Below, one piece after another: positions 51,115 to 59,977 of a DNA stretch of 64,000 nt (position 1 is its first letter; each line of letters starts with the position of its first letter). The translations under genes and the position numbers were made by a program. The DNA is taken from the NCBI GenBank assembly GCA_963921305.4, contig CAWUEX030000003.1:248001-312000 (forward strand). The letters are read 5' to 3'. The DNA is from CAWUEX02 sp963921305 (GTDB taxonomy: Bacteria > Pseudomonadota > Alphaproteobacteria > Rhodospirillales > Rhodospirillaceae). The notes below the pieces were generated by a model, which saw nothing but the letters and a program-made list of their open reading frames with translations, ran no database searches and was not told the DNA's origin.

Positions 51115-52278
51115 ATGACCCTAGCCGCCTGCTACAATATTGCCGACCTAAGAGCAAAAGCCCGCCGGCGCCTTCCCTCGCCGATCTTCAACTATCTGGA
51201 CGGTGGTGCGGATGACGAAGTCACGCTCAGACGCAACACGAGCGCGTTCGATGACTATGAGCTTTTGCCAAATTATCTGACTGATACATCAGCGATCGAC
51301 CTGAAAACAAAGGCACTGGGCGTGACGCTCGACATGCCGCTGTTCCTCTCTCCGACCGGAATGTCGAAGCTGTTCCATCACACCGGTGAACCGGCGGTCG
51401 CGCGCGCGGCGCACACCTTCGGCACCCTGTATGGCCTGTCGACGTTGTCGACAACTTCAATTGAGGATGTCGCAGCGGCGACGCCCGGCCCGAAGATGTT
51501 TCAAATCTACGTCTATAAAGACCGTGGCCTCACCAAAGAGTTCGTCGAGCGCTGCAAGGCGGCTGGCTATACCGCGATCTGTCTAACCGTTGACGTGCCC
51601 GTCCCGGGTAACCGGGAACGAGACTTCCGCACGGGCATGACCATTCCACCGAAGTTTGGGGTATCCAGCTTGATGAGTTTCGCGCTTCATCCCCGATGGA
51701 GTTGGCACGCCATACGCGATGCGAATTTCGACCTGGCCAACGTCACGGACCGTGGCGACCTCAGCGTCAAAGGGAAGCCGGTGTCGGTTATTCAGTACCT
51801 GAATGATCAGATCGACCGCACGGTGACATGGAAGGATGCCGAGTGGCTCGCCCAGGAATGGGGCGGACAATTTCTGATCAAAGGGGTGCACTCCGTTACC
51901 GATGCCAAACGTGCTTCAGAGATCGGCGCCCATGGGATCATGGTCTCCAACCATGGCGGCCGTCAGCTCGACGGCGTTCCTTCGTGCATTGATGCCCTGG
52001 GTCCAATCGCCGATGCCGTTGGCGGGGAGCTTGAGATCATCCTAGATGGTGGTGTACGGCGCGGCTCCCACGTCATCAAAGCCTTGGCGCAAGGCGCAAC
52101 AGCGTGTTCAATCGGGCGATCCTACCTCTATGGCCTCAGCGCCGGCGGACAACCCGGCGTCGAGCGCGCCCTCACCCTTCTGCGCAGCGAAATTGAACGG
52201 TGTATGGCGTTGTTGGGCGTGACTAAGATCGAGCAGATCACATCCGACCTCATTCAAAGGCGATGGCAAGCTGGTTAG
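51115..52278 (+). CDS. FMN-dependent alpha-hydroxy-acid dehydrogenase (lactate dehydrogenase/glycolate oxidase family)
   Basis: 387 residues. FNYLDGGADDEVTLRRN at the start, MPLFLSPTGMSKLFH, FQIYVYKDRGL, the catalytic SNHGGRQLDG and ILDGGVRRGSHVIKALAQGA with FMN phosphate-binding GRSYLYGL are family hallmarks. It oxidises L-2-hydroxy acids such as lactate, glycolate or mandelate. The start is placed at ATG 51115; the frame is open to 51019 but the typical N-terminus (AACYNIADLRAKARRRLP) follows this Met. Its stop overlaps the convergent methyltransferase stop. Confidence 0.9.
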   Translation: MTLAACYNIADLRAKARRRLPSPIFNYLDGGADDEVTLRRNTSAFDDYELLPNYLTDTSAIDLKTKALGVTLDMPLFLSPTGMSKLFHHTGEPAVARAAHTFGTLYGLSTLSTTSIEDVAAATPGPKMFQIYVYKDRGLTKEFVERCKAAGYTAICLTVDVPVPGNRERDFRTGMTIPPKFGVSSLMSFALHPRWSWHAIRDANFDLANVTDRGDLSVKGKPVSVIQYLNDQIDRTVTWKDAEWLAQEWGGQFLIKGVHSVTDAKRASEIGAHGIMVSNHGGRQLDGVPSCIDALGPIADAVGGELEIILDGGVRRGSHVIKALAQGATACSIGRSYLYGLSAGGQPGVERALTLLRSEIERCMALLGVTKIEQITSDLIQRRWQAG

Positions 52279-53396
52279 TGCTTCTGCGCGACAGCAATGA
52301 ACCAGTGCAAGCTTTGATCGAGTTGCTGGAACTTACCTTCCCACACGTGGTCCGCATCAAAACCGGCGTCGATGAGCATCCGAGCAGGCTCATTTGTTGC
52401 GTAGACGCGCCAATACGGTTCGTTGTTGTTGATCTGGTCCCAACCGCGATGAAATTGCATCCACGGTGAGTACTCGTTGAACCGGATATTCACATCGAGA
52501 TGAAAGGCGATCCCGCCTAGGCGTAGGAGCCGGAAGCTCTCGTGCATCATTCCCGCCGTTGTTTTGTGAGGGAACTCATGCATAGCGTTGTTTGACATCA
52601 CCAGATCGAACGACCCGTCATCAAAACCGGTATCCGCAGCATCCCGTTGATGAAAATGCACCGGCGCGCCCATGGCCTCTGCACGCGCATGAGCGTACCT
52701 CAGAATAGACGGCGCTATATCGATGCCATGCACTTCAGCGTCCGGAAACGCCAGTGCATAGGGCACGGTCGAAGAGCCAGCAGAGCAGCCGATGTCGAGA
52801 ATCCTCTTGGGCGTAAAATCGGGATACCGCTCACGCAAAAAACGGATGCCGACCTCTCCCTTACTCTCCGACTGCCCGACGCCGCGACCGGTGGTGTAGA
52901 GGTTCCCGCCGTATTCATAAAACGCTCCAGCCAGAACGTCGTCCTCGCCGTAATCGGCGCAGTAGCCGCCTGGCTGCAGGTGAATGTCGACCTCCCGCAT
53001 GCCACGAGGCAGCTCCAAAGCGGGGTCAAGCTTAAGCGATCCAAGGCGCGCGTTCGATTTTGAGAGACGGCTGAACGTCCCGGAGAGACGATCCCGCTCG
53101 CGGTAGATTGTGTCCGCAGCGGCATCCCACATCATCTCCTGACCGGTGCGATGGAGCCGGCTGAACATTTGATAGGCCGGATCGGCCCACATGACGGAAC
53201 CAATGTCCTGCTGGGATTTCGGTTCATGGCCGTGGCGCCGCATAAACTCTGGCCTTGCCCGGCGTTCGTAGATGTCCTCGTTGCGCGCGCGCACGTGATC
53301 ACGGATGTAATCCTTGAGCGACAACGTGTAGTGCTGCCGGGCCCGTTCATCATGAACGGGACGCGCGAGCATTTCATGGACGGGGTTTCGTACCAT
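52275..53396 (-). CDS. SAM-dependent methyltransferase with N-terminal extension
   Basis: 373 residues. The first 150 are a helical, charged region without known domain; the SAM domain follows with RILDIGCSAGSSTVPYALAFPDAEVHGIDIAP and FDLVMSNNAMHEFPHKTT. The C-terminal part binds substrate. It lies 66 bases downstream of the lipoprotein gene on the same strand. The substrate is unknown. Confidence 0.8.
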   Translation of the reverse strand: MVRNPVHEMLARPVHDERARQHYTLSLKDYIRDHVRARNEDIYERRARPEFMRRHGHEPKSQQDIGSVMWADPAYQMFSRLHRTGQEMMWDAAADTIYRERDRLSGTFSRLSKSNARLGSLKLDPALELPRGMREVDIHLQPGGYCADYGEDDVLAGAFYEYGGNLYTTGRGVGQSESKGEVGIRFLRERYPDFTPKRILDIGCSAGSSTVPYALAFPDAEVHGIDIAPSILRYAHARAEAMGAPVHFHQRDAADTGFDDGSFDLVMSNNAMHEFPHKTTAGMMHESFRLLRLGGIAFHLDVNIRFNEYSPWMQFHRGWDQINNNEPYWRVYATNEPARMLIDAGFDADHVWEGKFQQLDQSLHWFIAVAQKH

Positions 53397-53462
53397 CAGG
53401 CGTTTCCCAGCCGCGAGGATGACTTAAAAGGTAAGGAAATTCTTCAACGGGCTAAAGCTCCG

Positions 53463-54524
53463 TTAGTCCGTCTCGCTCAATAGCCGGACACGAGAAATGC
53501 GGTCACCGAACACTGTGCCAAAGTACAAGTCGCCGTCACGCTGAAGCGCTACGGACGCGCCGGGAATTTGCCCCGCATCGTGGGAAAAGATTACGTTTTG
53601 CTCATCGGTCTGGGGATCAACAGCCACGACCGCGAACGGGAAGCTGCAAGGCTTGCCTCCTGCGCCACGGCACCCACTGGTGCCAATCAAGGGCAGGCCG
53701 GTATGCCCGACCGCAAGAATGCGCCCATCTTCGGACCACGTGATGTTGTCGCTTTGAACAGGAATGCGAAGTTTGCGCCCGCCACTCCCATCTAGCTTGG
53801 CGATCGACAGAGTCTGCCCGTAGGTCGCTCCGACGAGTACGTCGCCAGTGCGTTCGTCATATTCGATTCCGTTGGGAAAGGACGCGTCGCTGCCGGGCAC
53901 CTTCTGCCACCCGTTACCGGGACTCCACGCAACGGCATACCCCGTGTCCAGGCCGAGAAAAAACTTAACCGTCTGCCACGTCGAACGGGGCGGCGGATAC
54001 ATGTGGCTGAAAACGAAGCCGTTACCTTCAGTCGCTGCAACATCATTGGGCAGATAGGTGCCCGGAACAGTGACGCAGCTCTGCCACATGAGCTGCGGAA
54101 CGTCGTCTCTAAGTTCGACCCTATAGCGCTCTATGCGCTGCGGCTCCGAGCCGTTGACGACGAGAAGGCGGAATCCTCCATCTGCCAGGTCAGACAGATG
54201 AAAACCACGGGGTCTAAAGATAGACGGCGGAGACTCACACGTCCCAGCTTGTGCGTCCGGCGCGATTTCTGCCTCCAGCCGAAGGACCTCACCATCGGCT
54301 GGGTCGAGCGCAACGATGGCGCCCGCCCTTTCACCCCCACCTAACTCGCTGACAAGGATCCAACGGGAATCGCCAAGAGATTCTAAATCCTCCGGCTTCC
54401 CGAACCCACAATAGGTTTGGACGGTATCGCTAGACTCGCAGCCATCGATCATCATCGGATCACAGGCCGCTAGTGCCATTAGCGCAACGAGTGCCGTTCC
54501 GGCACTAACGAATGTACGTGCCAT
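53463..54524 (-). CDS. Beta-propeller lipoprotein (SMP-30/arylesterase-like)
   Basis: 353 residues. A lipoprotein signal with lipobox LAAC (LVALMALAACDP) is clear. The mature part has repeated four-stranded blades (RWILVSELGGG, GFRLLVVNGS, GNGFVFSHMYPP, GDVLVGATYG, GRILAVGHTG, GDLYFGTVFGDRISRV), similar to SMP-30/paraoxonase-like propellers that hydrolyse lactones or esters or bind ligands. Calcium-site residues cannot be confirmed. GGAGG stands just before ATG 54524, and it follows the solute-binding protein gene by 10 bases. Confidence 0.75.
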   Translation of the reverse strand: MARTFVSAGTALVALMALAACDPMMIDGCESSDTVQTYCGFGKPEDLESLGDSRWILVSELGGGERAGAIVALDPADGEVLRLEAEIAPDAQAGTCESPPSIFRPRGFHLSDLADGGFRLLVVNGSEPQRIERYRVELRDDVPQLMWQSCVTVPGTYLPNDVAATEGNGFVFSHMYPPPRSTWQTVKFFLGLDTGYAVAWSPGNGWQKVPGSDASFPNGIEYDERTGDVLVGATYGQTLSIAKLDGSGGRKLRIPVQSDNITWSEDGRILAVGHTGLPLIGTSGCRGAGGKPCSFPFAVVAVDPQTDEQNVIFSHDAGQIPGASVALQRDGDLYFGTVFGDRISRVRLLSETD

Positions 54525-54534
54525 GCTTCGCCTC

Positions 54535-56049
54535 CTAATCGGCGATGACAAGCTCTTCAAAAACGATTCCTGTGGGCCGGGACACGAGCCCTTCGATACG
54601 GCTGTTGAACGCTGTCGTATAAACCGCATTGGTCAGCCAGATCGCCGGCGCCAGGTCATGAAGCCGCGCCATAATATCTTGCAACAGGACCTCACGTTTC
54701 GCTGGGTCCATCTCAGCATTTGACTGATGAATGAGGTCGACCATGTCCGGTTCACAGAAGAACGGCTGGTTGCGGATGCAGGAGAAATATTCGATTGGCC
54801 GGATGGGATCCTGAAAAGCGGCGTTGTTCCAGATCAGATGAAAGGCGTCGACCTCACCCCATTCAGATACCGCGTATTTGCGCGAATACTCAGAAAACGG
54901 AATGGCTCTTAGAGTGACGTCCAGACCCACGGCCTGTAAATCCTGCGCGACTTTTTGGTACATCAGTCCGTCCGGAGTCGTGCTATCCGTGACGACTTCT
55001 ACCAACAAATCAAACCCCTCCGGATAGCCCGCCTCGGCAAGAAGAGTCCGGGCGAGATCGGGATCATAGGTAAAAGGCTGTAAATTAGGATTGTACCCGA
55101 CCGTATTGCGAGTCACTCCCTGGCTCGCCACGTCAGCATAGCCAAACATAATGAAGTCAGCGATCGCCTGCTTGTCGACCGCATGGTTGAGAGCACGCCG
55201 AACGCGCACATCATGCAAAGGATGATCTTCCCCATGTAGATTGTTGGGTAAAGCGATCGACTTCACCTGTGGATTGGGCTGCACATCAACGGTATAGCCC
55301 AAACCTTCAACCACGCTGACGTCATCAACGTGAAGGCCCGTCACGATATCGACTTGATCGGAGACGAGAGCCTGAATGCGTGATGTCTTATCAGCGACAA
55401 GGCGGTACTGGATTGACGTGACGGACTCGGGCGCGCGCCAGGAGCCGGAAAATGCCTCCAACTCGGCAGCTGCATTTCCGCGACCGAACGTTTTTAGCTT
55501 GTAGGGGCCGGTGCCAACGGGGGCTACGGTATATCCATCCACCCCGATCTCATCCCACAACTCGGTGTCGATGAGCATCAAGGTGGCCAGGCGTTTCGGA
55601 AGAATCGCATCTGGCAGAGATGTCGTGATTTCGACCGTATAGTCATCGACTGCGCGGGCGCCGGAGATCAGAGCCAATTCATTTGGAATGAGGTAACGGG
55701 CCATCTCCTCACGCTTGATCAACTCAATGAGCTTGACCACACTCTCCGCCTTAAACGGCTTGCCGGTGTGATAGGTCACGTTCCGGCGCAGGTTGAATAC
55801 CCAGGTTGTCGGCGTGGTGTTTTCCCAGGATGTTGCAAGAGCAGGCTGCGGACCGCCCGTCCAATCAAGCCGGGTCAAACCATCGTAGATTGACCACCAC
55901 AACTCCGCTGAGGGCTGGCTGGCTCCTGTAAATGGATTGCCAAGAGTCGGGGGGAAAGAAGCAACTGCAACGCGGAGTGAGGTTGCCGTGACGCTCAACG
56001 GAACAAGAAATACGAGGATAGCAAACGCGGCGATCACAAATCGAGGCAT
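54535..56049 (-). CDS. ABC transporter substrate-binding protein, family 5 (oligopeptide/dipeptide type)
   Basis: 504 residues. Signal peptide FVIAAFAILVFLVPLSVTA, then the SBP_bac_5 pattern: SWENTTPTTWVFNLRRNVTYHTGKPFKAESVV and DVRVRRALNHAVDKQAIADFIMFGYADVA. These bind peptides, nickel or other solutes in the periplasm. The start is set at ATG 56049, just before the signal peptide; an in-frame Met nine codons earlier is possible. No permease or ATPase gene is nearby, so it is an orphan binding protein within this window. Confidence 0.9.
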   Translation of the reverse strand: MPRFVIAAFAILVFLVPLSVTATSLRVAVASFPPTLGNPFTGASQPSAELWWSIYDGLTRLDWTGGPQPALATSWENTTPTTWVFNLRRNVTYHTGKPFKAESVVKLIELIKREEMARYLIPNELALISGARAVDDYTVEITTSLPDAILPKRLATLMLIDTELWDEIGVDGYTVAPVGTGPYKLKTFGRGNAAAELEAFSGSWRAPESVTSIQYRLVADKTSRIQALVSDQVDIVTGLHVDDVSVVEGLGYTVDVQPNPQVKSIALPNNLHGEDHPLHDVRVRRALNHAVDKQAIADFIMFGYADVASQGVTRNTVGYNPNLQPFTYDPDLARTLLAEAGYPEGFDLLVEVVTDSTTPDGLMYQKVAQDLQAVGLDVTLRAIPFSEYSRKYAVSEWGEVDAFHLIWNNAAFQDPIRPIEYFSCIRNQPFFCEPDMVDLIHQSNAEMDPAKREVLLQDIMARLHDLAPAIWLTNAVYTTAFNSRIEGLVSRPTGIVFEELVIAD

Positions 56050-56181
56050 GCAAGGTTTCTTTCTTCTATGCGGCATGTCCAAAACCAACCAGAGGTTCGC
56101 CGAGCCGTCGTTCGCTGCTAAGTATAGCAATCCGTGTCTTTATTCTGGTTCTGCAGTCTAGATGTCCAAGGAGATGATGTC

Positions 56182-57000
56182 ATGATCTCTCGCCGCACAA
56201 CCGCTCAAGCAACAGCGACCGCTCTATTCGGTCTGCTTTCCGCAAACTCAATCGCGAAAAAAGCGCGGGCGCAAGAACGCCAGACATTTGTTTTGGTGCA
56301 CGGCGCCTGGCACGGCGGGTGGTGCTGGCGGGACGTGCGGCAGATGCTGGAGAACCAAGGACACCGGGTCTTTACGCCGACACTCACCGGCTTAGGTGAG
56401 AAAAGCCACCTGCGCCCCCCCGATGTAACGCTGGACACCCACATCCAGGACATTGTCAACCTATTCACTTGGGAAGAACTGAGCGACGTCATCCTTGTTG
56501 GCCACAGCTATGGCGGGGTGGTCATAAGTGGTGTTTGCGACGCGATGAAAGACCGTATCAAGCATGCAGTTTTTCTCGACGCCATTGTCCCGAAAGACGG
56601 CGATACCGTATTGCCCGGCGGCACGAAGGAGATTGCTGAAGAACGCTTCGGACCACTGATCGATGGTTATCTTGCACCAGCGCGAGAACCTGTATCCTTT
56701 GGAATTCCGGACAATATGCCCGAGGCTTTGGCCTGGGTTCGCCGGCGGGTTACGCCCCAACTTCTTGGCACATGGATCACCCCCATCCGCCTGCCTAACG
56801 GTGGATCGGACGGTGTTCCCCGCACTTTCATTTATTGTTCGGACAAACCGGCGCTGTCACCAGCACAAGTCGTGAGACTGGACGGGTTCAAAGCAGATAC
56901 TTCTTGGAACTATGCGGAACTGCCGTGCGGCCACGACGCAATGGTGATCCTGCCCACCGAGACAGCAGAGATGTTCGAGCAGATCGCGATCGCTGGCTAA
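56182..57000 (+). CDS. Tat-exported alpha/beta hydrolase (esterase)
   Basis: 272 residues. Twin-arginine signal ISRRTTAQATATALFG up to ARAQ. The hydrolase domain has the oxyanion turn VHGAWHGGWCW, the nucleophile elbow GHSYGG, and catalytic His in CGHDAM near the end. It resembles plant hydroxynitrile lyase/salicylate methylesterase-type enzymes. AAGGAG precedes ATG 56182 at a good distance. It is divergent from the solute-binding protein and ends eight bases from the convergent CHASE gene. Confidence 0.88.
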   Translation: MISRRTTAQATATALFGLLSANSIAKKARAQERQTFVLVHGAWHGGWCWRDVRQMLENQGHRVFTPTLTGLGEKSHLRPPDVTLDTHIQDIVNLFTWEELSDVILVGHSYGGVVISGVCDAMKDRIKHAVFLDAIVPKDGDTVLPGGTKEIAEERFGPLIDGYLAPAREPVSFGIPDNMPEALAWVRRRVTPQLLGTWITPIRLPNGGSDGVPRTFIYCSDKPALSPAQVVRLDGFKADTSWNYAELPCGHDAMVILPTETAEMFEQIAIAG

Positions 57001-57007
57001 GCTTTTC

Positions 57008-57934
57008 TTACGCCTGCCGGCGGTGCCGGCCCAGAATAAACAAAGCAATCAAGAGCGCTATGAATATGCCGGTGGACAACGCATAGCGCTGGACCCGCTG
57101 TTCCGGGCCGCCGGCGTAGTCAGGAGAGACATCCCAAGCGAGCTCGAAACTGGCGCCGTCGATTTGCGCAGGGACAGTAACAGTCTGAACAGTGTCCACG
57201 CCTGGTTCAGTCGGTCCTGCAATATGGCGCATCCCGGACATCTCGCCGCTATTTGGGAAAGACGCGCTTAGCCGAAGCGTCATGCCGTATGGAACCCATT
57301 CGTCATACATGCGCTCAATCAGGGCTTCATAGTTGATGAGGCTAAGGACCACACCAAATTGCCGCGTGTTTCGGATGGTGACAGCGTAGTAGGAATACTG
57401 CGCGCCCGACTCCCGCTGAAACGCGGGCCCGATCACCAGTTCATTTTCTTCCAACAGGGCGGCATCAATCGTCTCAACCATCGGCCCGAAGCGGGAGACG
57501 TCAGAACCGGGGCGTAGAACTCCGCTCTCGTCAGTGGAGTAGGCAACCATCCAGCAACCGCCCTCTTGGCCGCAACTCGCCGGCTGGGACTTGGTCACAA
57601 ACCCCATCGACTCAGGAAACAAGCCGGACCGATGGCCCTTGAGGTAACCAATGGTGTTCTCAAACTCATCAGCAGCAACGCGTCCGGAACCGTTGAAGAG
57701 TGTCGCGAGACTCTGTAATGGGCCGTTGGAATGATCCAGGAGAAGAGTAAACGTCGCCGCCAGCCGATTGGCGTCGGCCTCGGCCTGCGCTTGCCACGAC
57801 TGCACGGCTTGATCTCCGAGAGAGCGGCTAAAAAAGATCGATCCCACGATCCCGAGTACGAGCACGGCGACAAGGCTAGCCCTCCCCCGCTCACCAGCCC
57901 TCCCCTCTTCTGGTCTGAGCTGATCTTGGGTCAT
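57008..57934 (-). CDS. CHASE-domain membrane protein without output domain
   Basis: 308 residues. Two membrane segments (LVAVLVLGIVGSIFF near 20-35 and YALSTGIFIALLIALFILG near the end) flank a periplasmic CHASE domain: LQSLATLFNGSGRVAADEFENTIGYL, GFVTKSQPASCG, ENELVIGPAFQRESG and FGVVLSLINYEALIERM. CHASE normally senses small ligands for histidine kinases or diguanylate cyclases, yet here only nine residues (GRHRRQA end) follow the last helix. It may be a stand-alone sensor acting on a partner protein, or a remnant. It is divergent from the WD40 gene. Confidence 0.82.
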   Translation of the reverse strand: MTQDQLRPEEGRAGERGRASLVAVLVLGIVGSIFFSRSLGDQAVQSWQAQAEADANRLAATFTLLLDHSNGPLQSLATLFNGSGRVAADEFENTIGYLKGHRSGLFPESMGFVTKSQPASCGQEGGCWMVAYSTDESGVLRPGSDVSRFGPMVETIDAALLEENELVIGPAFQRESGAQYSYYAVTIRNTRQFGVVLSLINYEALIERMYDEWVPYGMTLRLSASFPNSGEMSGMRHIAGPTEPGVDTVQTVTVPAQIDGASFELAWDVSPDYAGGPEQRVQRYALSTGIFIALLIALFILGRHRRQA

Positions 57935-58087
57935 GTCTTGCTCCGCTATTGAAATGGACGTGTGTTGCCCGGTATTCGCCGCATGATCGCAATACCTAGC
58001 AAAAACTATAGGGCCTTGGCTGGTTTCGGATAGCCTTTATGGTGAAAGTCCTTAACACGGTCGTTTACGCCCTCAGGAAGAGTTGCC

Positions 58088-59977
58088 ATGCGAAGTGCCA
58101 TCTCGTTGTTGTTTTACTCAGCGGCTCTTGCGATTTCACTAGCCGTGTCACTGGCGGTTGCGGGACTGACCGCTGCCCAAGGGCAAACCTTGCTGAGCGA
58201 GACTGAGATCCAGATTCCGCCTCAGAACGGCCCCCTCACCCCGGTGAAAATGACGTTTGACCCTTCGGACCCCAATCGCTTCGCCGTGGTTGATGTGTCA
58301 GATGGCAGCATCTCAGTCTGGACACTCTCAGACGGTTTTGAACAGGAATTAGAAATAGATGCGAAGGCCGTGGCGGTGGCGATTTCCCCGGACGGGGAGA
58401 TCATTGCCTCAAGCACGATTCACGGCCAGATCTTTCTGTGGGACCGCGACGGAGAGCAACGGCGATCGCCGTTTCTGGGGCATGAAGGCTCGATCCAGGA
58501 TCTTGATTTCTCGCCGGATGGATCGCTGATTGCGTCCGCGGGCTATGACGGAACGGTGCGCGTTTGGAACCTAAGCGGCGAGCAGGTTGGGGACTCCTTC
58601 GAAGGCCATACAGCCTGGGTGCGCGGCGTCGCGTTTTCTCCTGACGGCAGACAGATCGCGTCTTCGAGCATCGATGGCACGGTCCGGGTGTGGACCCGCG
58701 AGGGCGCGCTTGTCGCCGGCCCCCTGTTAGGCCATGAGCGCTGGGTGGAAGCGGTAGAGTTTTCACCGGACGGCAGCTTCATCGCCTCTGCAGGAGACGA
58801 CGGACTGGTCCGGCTGTGGAACCGGGACGGAACTCCGCGCCAAGACCCACTGTCAGGACACCGGGCTTGGGTGGTCGATTTCGCACCTGAAGGCGGGGTG
58901 ATGGCATCTGCTGGTGACGACGGTTCGGTGCTGTTGCGAAATCTGGATGGAACCTTGCGCCGCCCGGCCCTGCGGGGCCATGCCGGTTCGGTTCAAGCGC
59001 TGGCTTTCTCGTCCGATGGCAGCTTTTTTGCCACCGGCGGGTACTACGACGGAACCGTAAGGTTCTGGAATATAGACGGCTCGCCGAGGGGTGAACCACT
59101 GCGCGCCCATGCCCCCTGGTTCCGCGCTCTTGCATTTGCACCGGACGGGCAGACCGTCGCCATGGCGGGGGACGACGGCAGCTTCCGGTTATATGCCAGC
59201 GACGGAACGCTCATCGACAAACCTTTCCTAGGGCATGGGGCCTGGATCGAAGCCATAGCGTTTTCTCCAGACGGCGAGCGTATCGCAACTGCCAGTTACG
59301 ACGAGACCGTGCGCGTGTGGGCTCGCGACGGCGAAACACTCGCCGTCCTGCGCGGCCATGACGCCCGCGTGACCAGCGTTTCATTTTCTAACGATGGCAC
59401 GAAGGTCGCCTCAGGTGACCAGGCAGGTGTGGTCAAGACTTGGTCCGCGGACACCGGTGAGGTCGCGTTCACACTTAATGTTGGTGACGGATCGGTCGGC
59501 GCGATCGCTTTTTCCCCCGGCGACAAAGCGGTTTTCGTCGGGAACGAGAATGGATCGGTGATTGCCTCGACAATGTCAGGTGATCTGATTGCGAATACGC
59601 AAGGCGCTCACACAGGACCGGTACGCGCGATCACCTTCGCCCCCAGCGGCGCGATCTATGCTTCCGCTGGGGAAGACGGCCAGGTTCGGTTTTGGAGCGG
59701 CGATCATGAACCCGCCGGAAAGCCCTTATCAGGACATCAGGCGTGGGTGCGCGCCTTGGCGTTTTCTCCTGACAGCAACATGCTTATCTCCGCTGGCGAT
59801 GACGGCGCCGTGCGCGCTTGGTCTGTGGACGGCATCCCACTCGGCCTGCCGATGTTTGGCCATGACGGGTCCGCCAGCGCGATCGCGTTCACTGGAGACG
59901 GTACAGAAATCGTCAGTGGTGGATTCTTCGACGGGAAGATTCGCACGTGGTCACTCGACACCCCACCCAACGGCTAG
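58088..59977 (+). CDS. Exported WD40-repeat protein, about fourteen repeats
   Basis: 629 residues. A signal peptide (LLFYSAALAISLAVSLAVAGLTAAQG) is followed by about fourteen WD40 units ending in WD-like dipeptides (for example FLWDRD, VRVWNLS, VRVWTRE, VRLWNRD, VRFWSGD, IRTWSLD), the number needed for two seven-bladed propellers. Each unit has the GH...SPDG...SAGDDG...VR.W pattern; some blades are degenerate (VLLRNLD, VIASTMS). The role is probably protein-protein interaction in the periplasm or on the surface. No partner is evident beyond the neighbouring CHASE protein. The stop overlaps the convergent amidohydrolase. Confidence 0.9.
   Translation: MRSAISLLFYSAALAISLAVSLAVAGLTAAQGQTLLSETEIQIPPQNGPLTPVKMTFDPSDPNRFAVVDVSDGSISVWTLSDGFEQELEIDAKAVAVAISPDGEIIASSTIHGQIFLWDRDGEQRRSPFLGHEGSIQDLDFSPDGSLIASAGYDGTVRVWNLSGEQVGDSFEGHTAWVRGVAFSPDGRQIASSSIDGTVRVWTREGALVAGPLLGHERWVEAVEFSPDGSFIASAGDDGLVRLWNRDGTPRQDPLSGHRAWVVDFAPEGGVMASAGDDGSVLLRNLDGTLRRPALRGHAGSVQALAFSSDGSFFATGGYYDGTVRFWNIDGSPRGEPLRAHAPWFRALAFAPDGQTVAMAGDDGSFRLYASDGTLIDKPFLGHGAWIEAIAFSPDGERIATASYDETVRVWARDGETLAVLRGHDARVTSVSFSNDGTKVASGDQAGVVKTWSADTGEVAFTLNVGDGSVGAIAFSPGDKAVFVGNENGSVIASTMSGDLIANTQGAHTGPVRAITFAPSGAIYASAGEDGQVRFWSGDHEPAGKPLSGHQAWVRALAFSPDSNMLISAGDDGAVRAWSVDGIPLGLPMFGHDGSASAIAFTGDGTEIVSGGFFDGKIRTWSLDTPPNG

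Noticed and set aside
58401..59970. Several open frames on the minus strand inside the WD40 gene that resemble each other
   Set aside because: Their mutual similarity only mirrors the repeated WD40 units on the plus strand. They are shadow frames.
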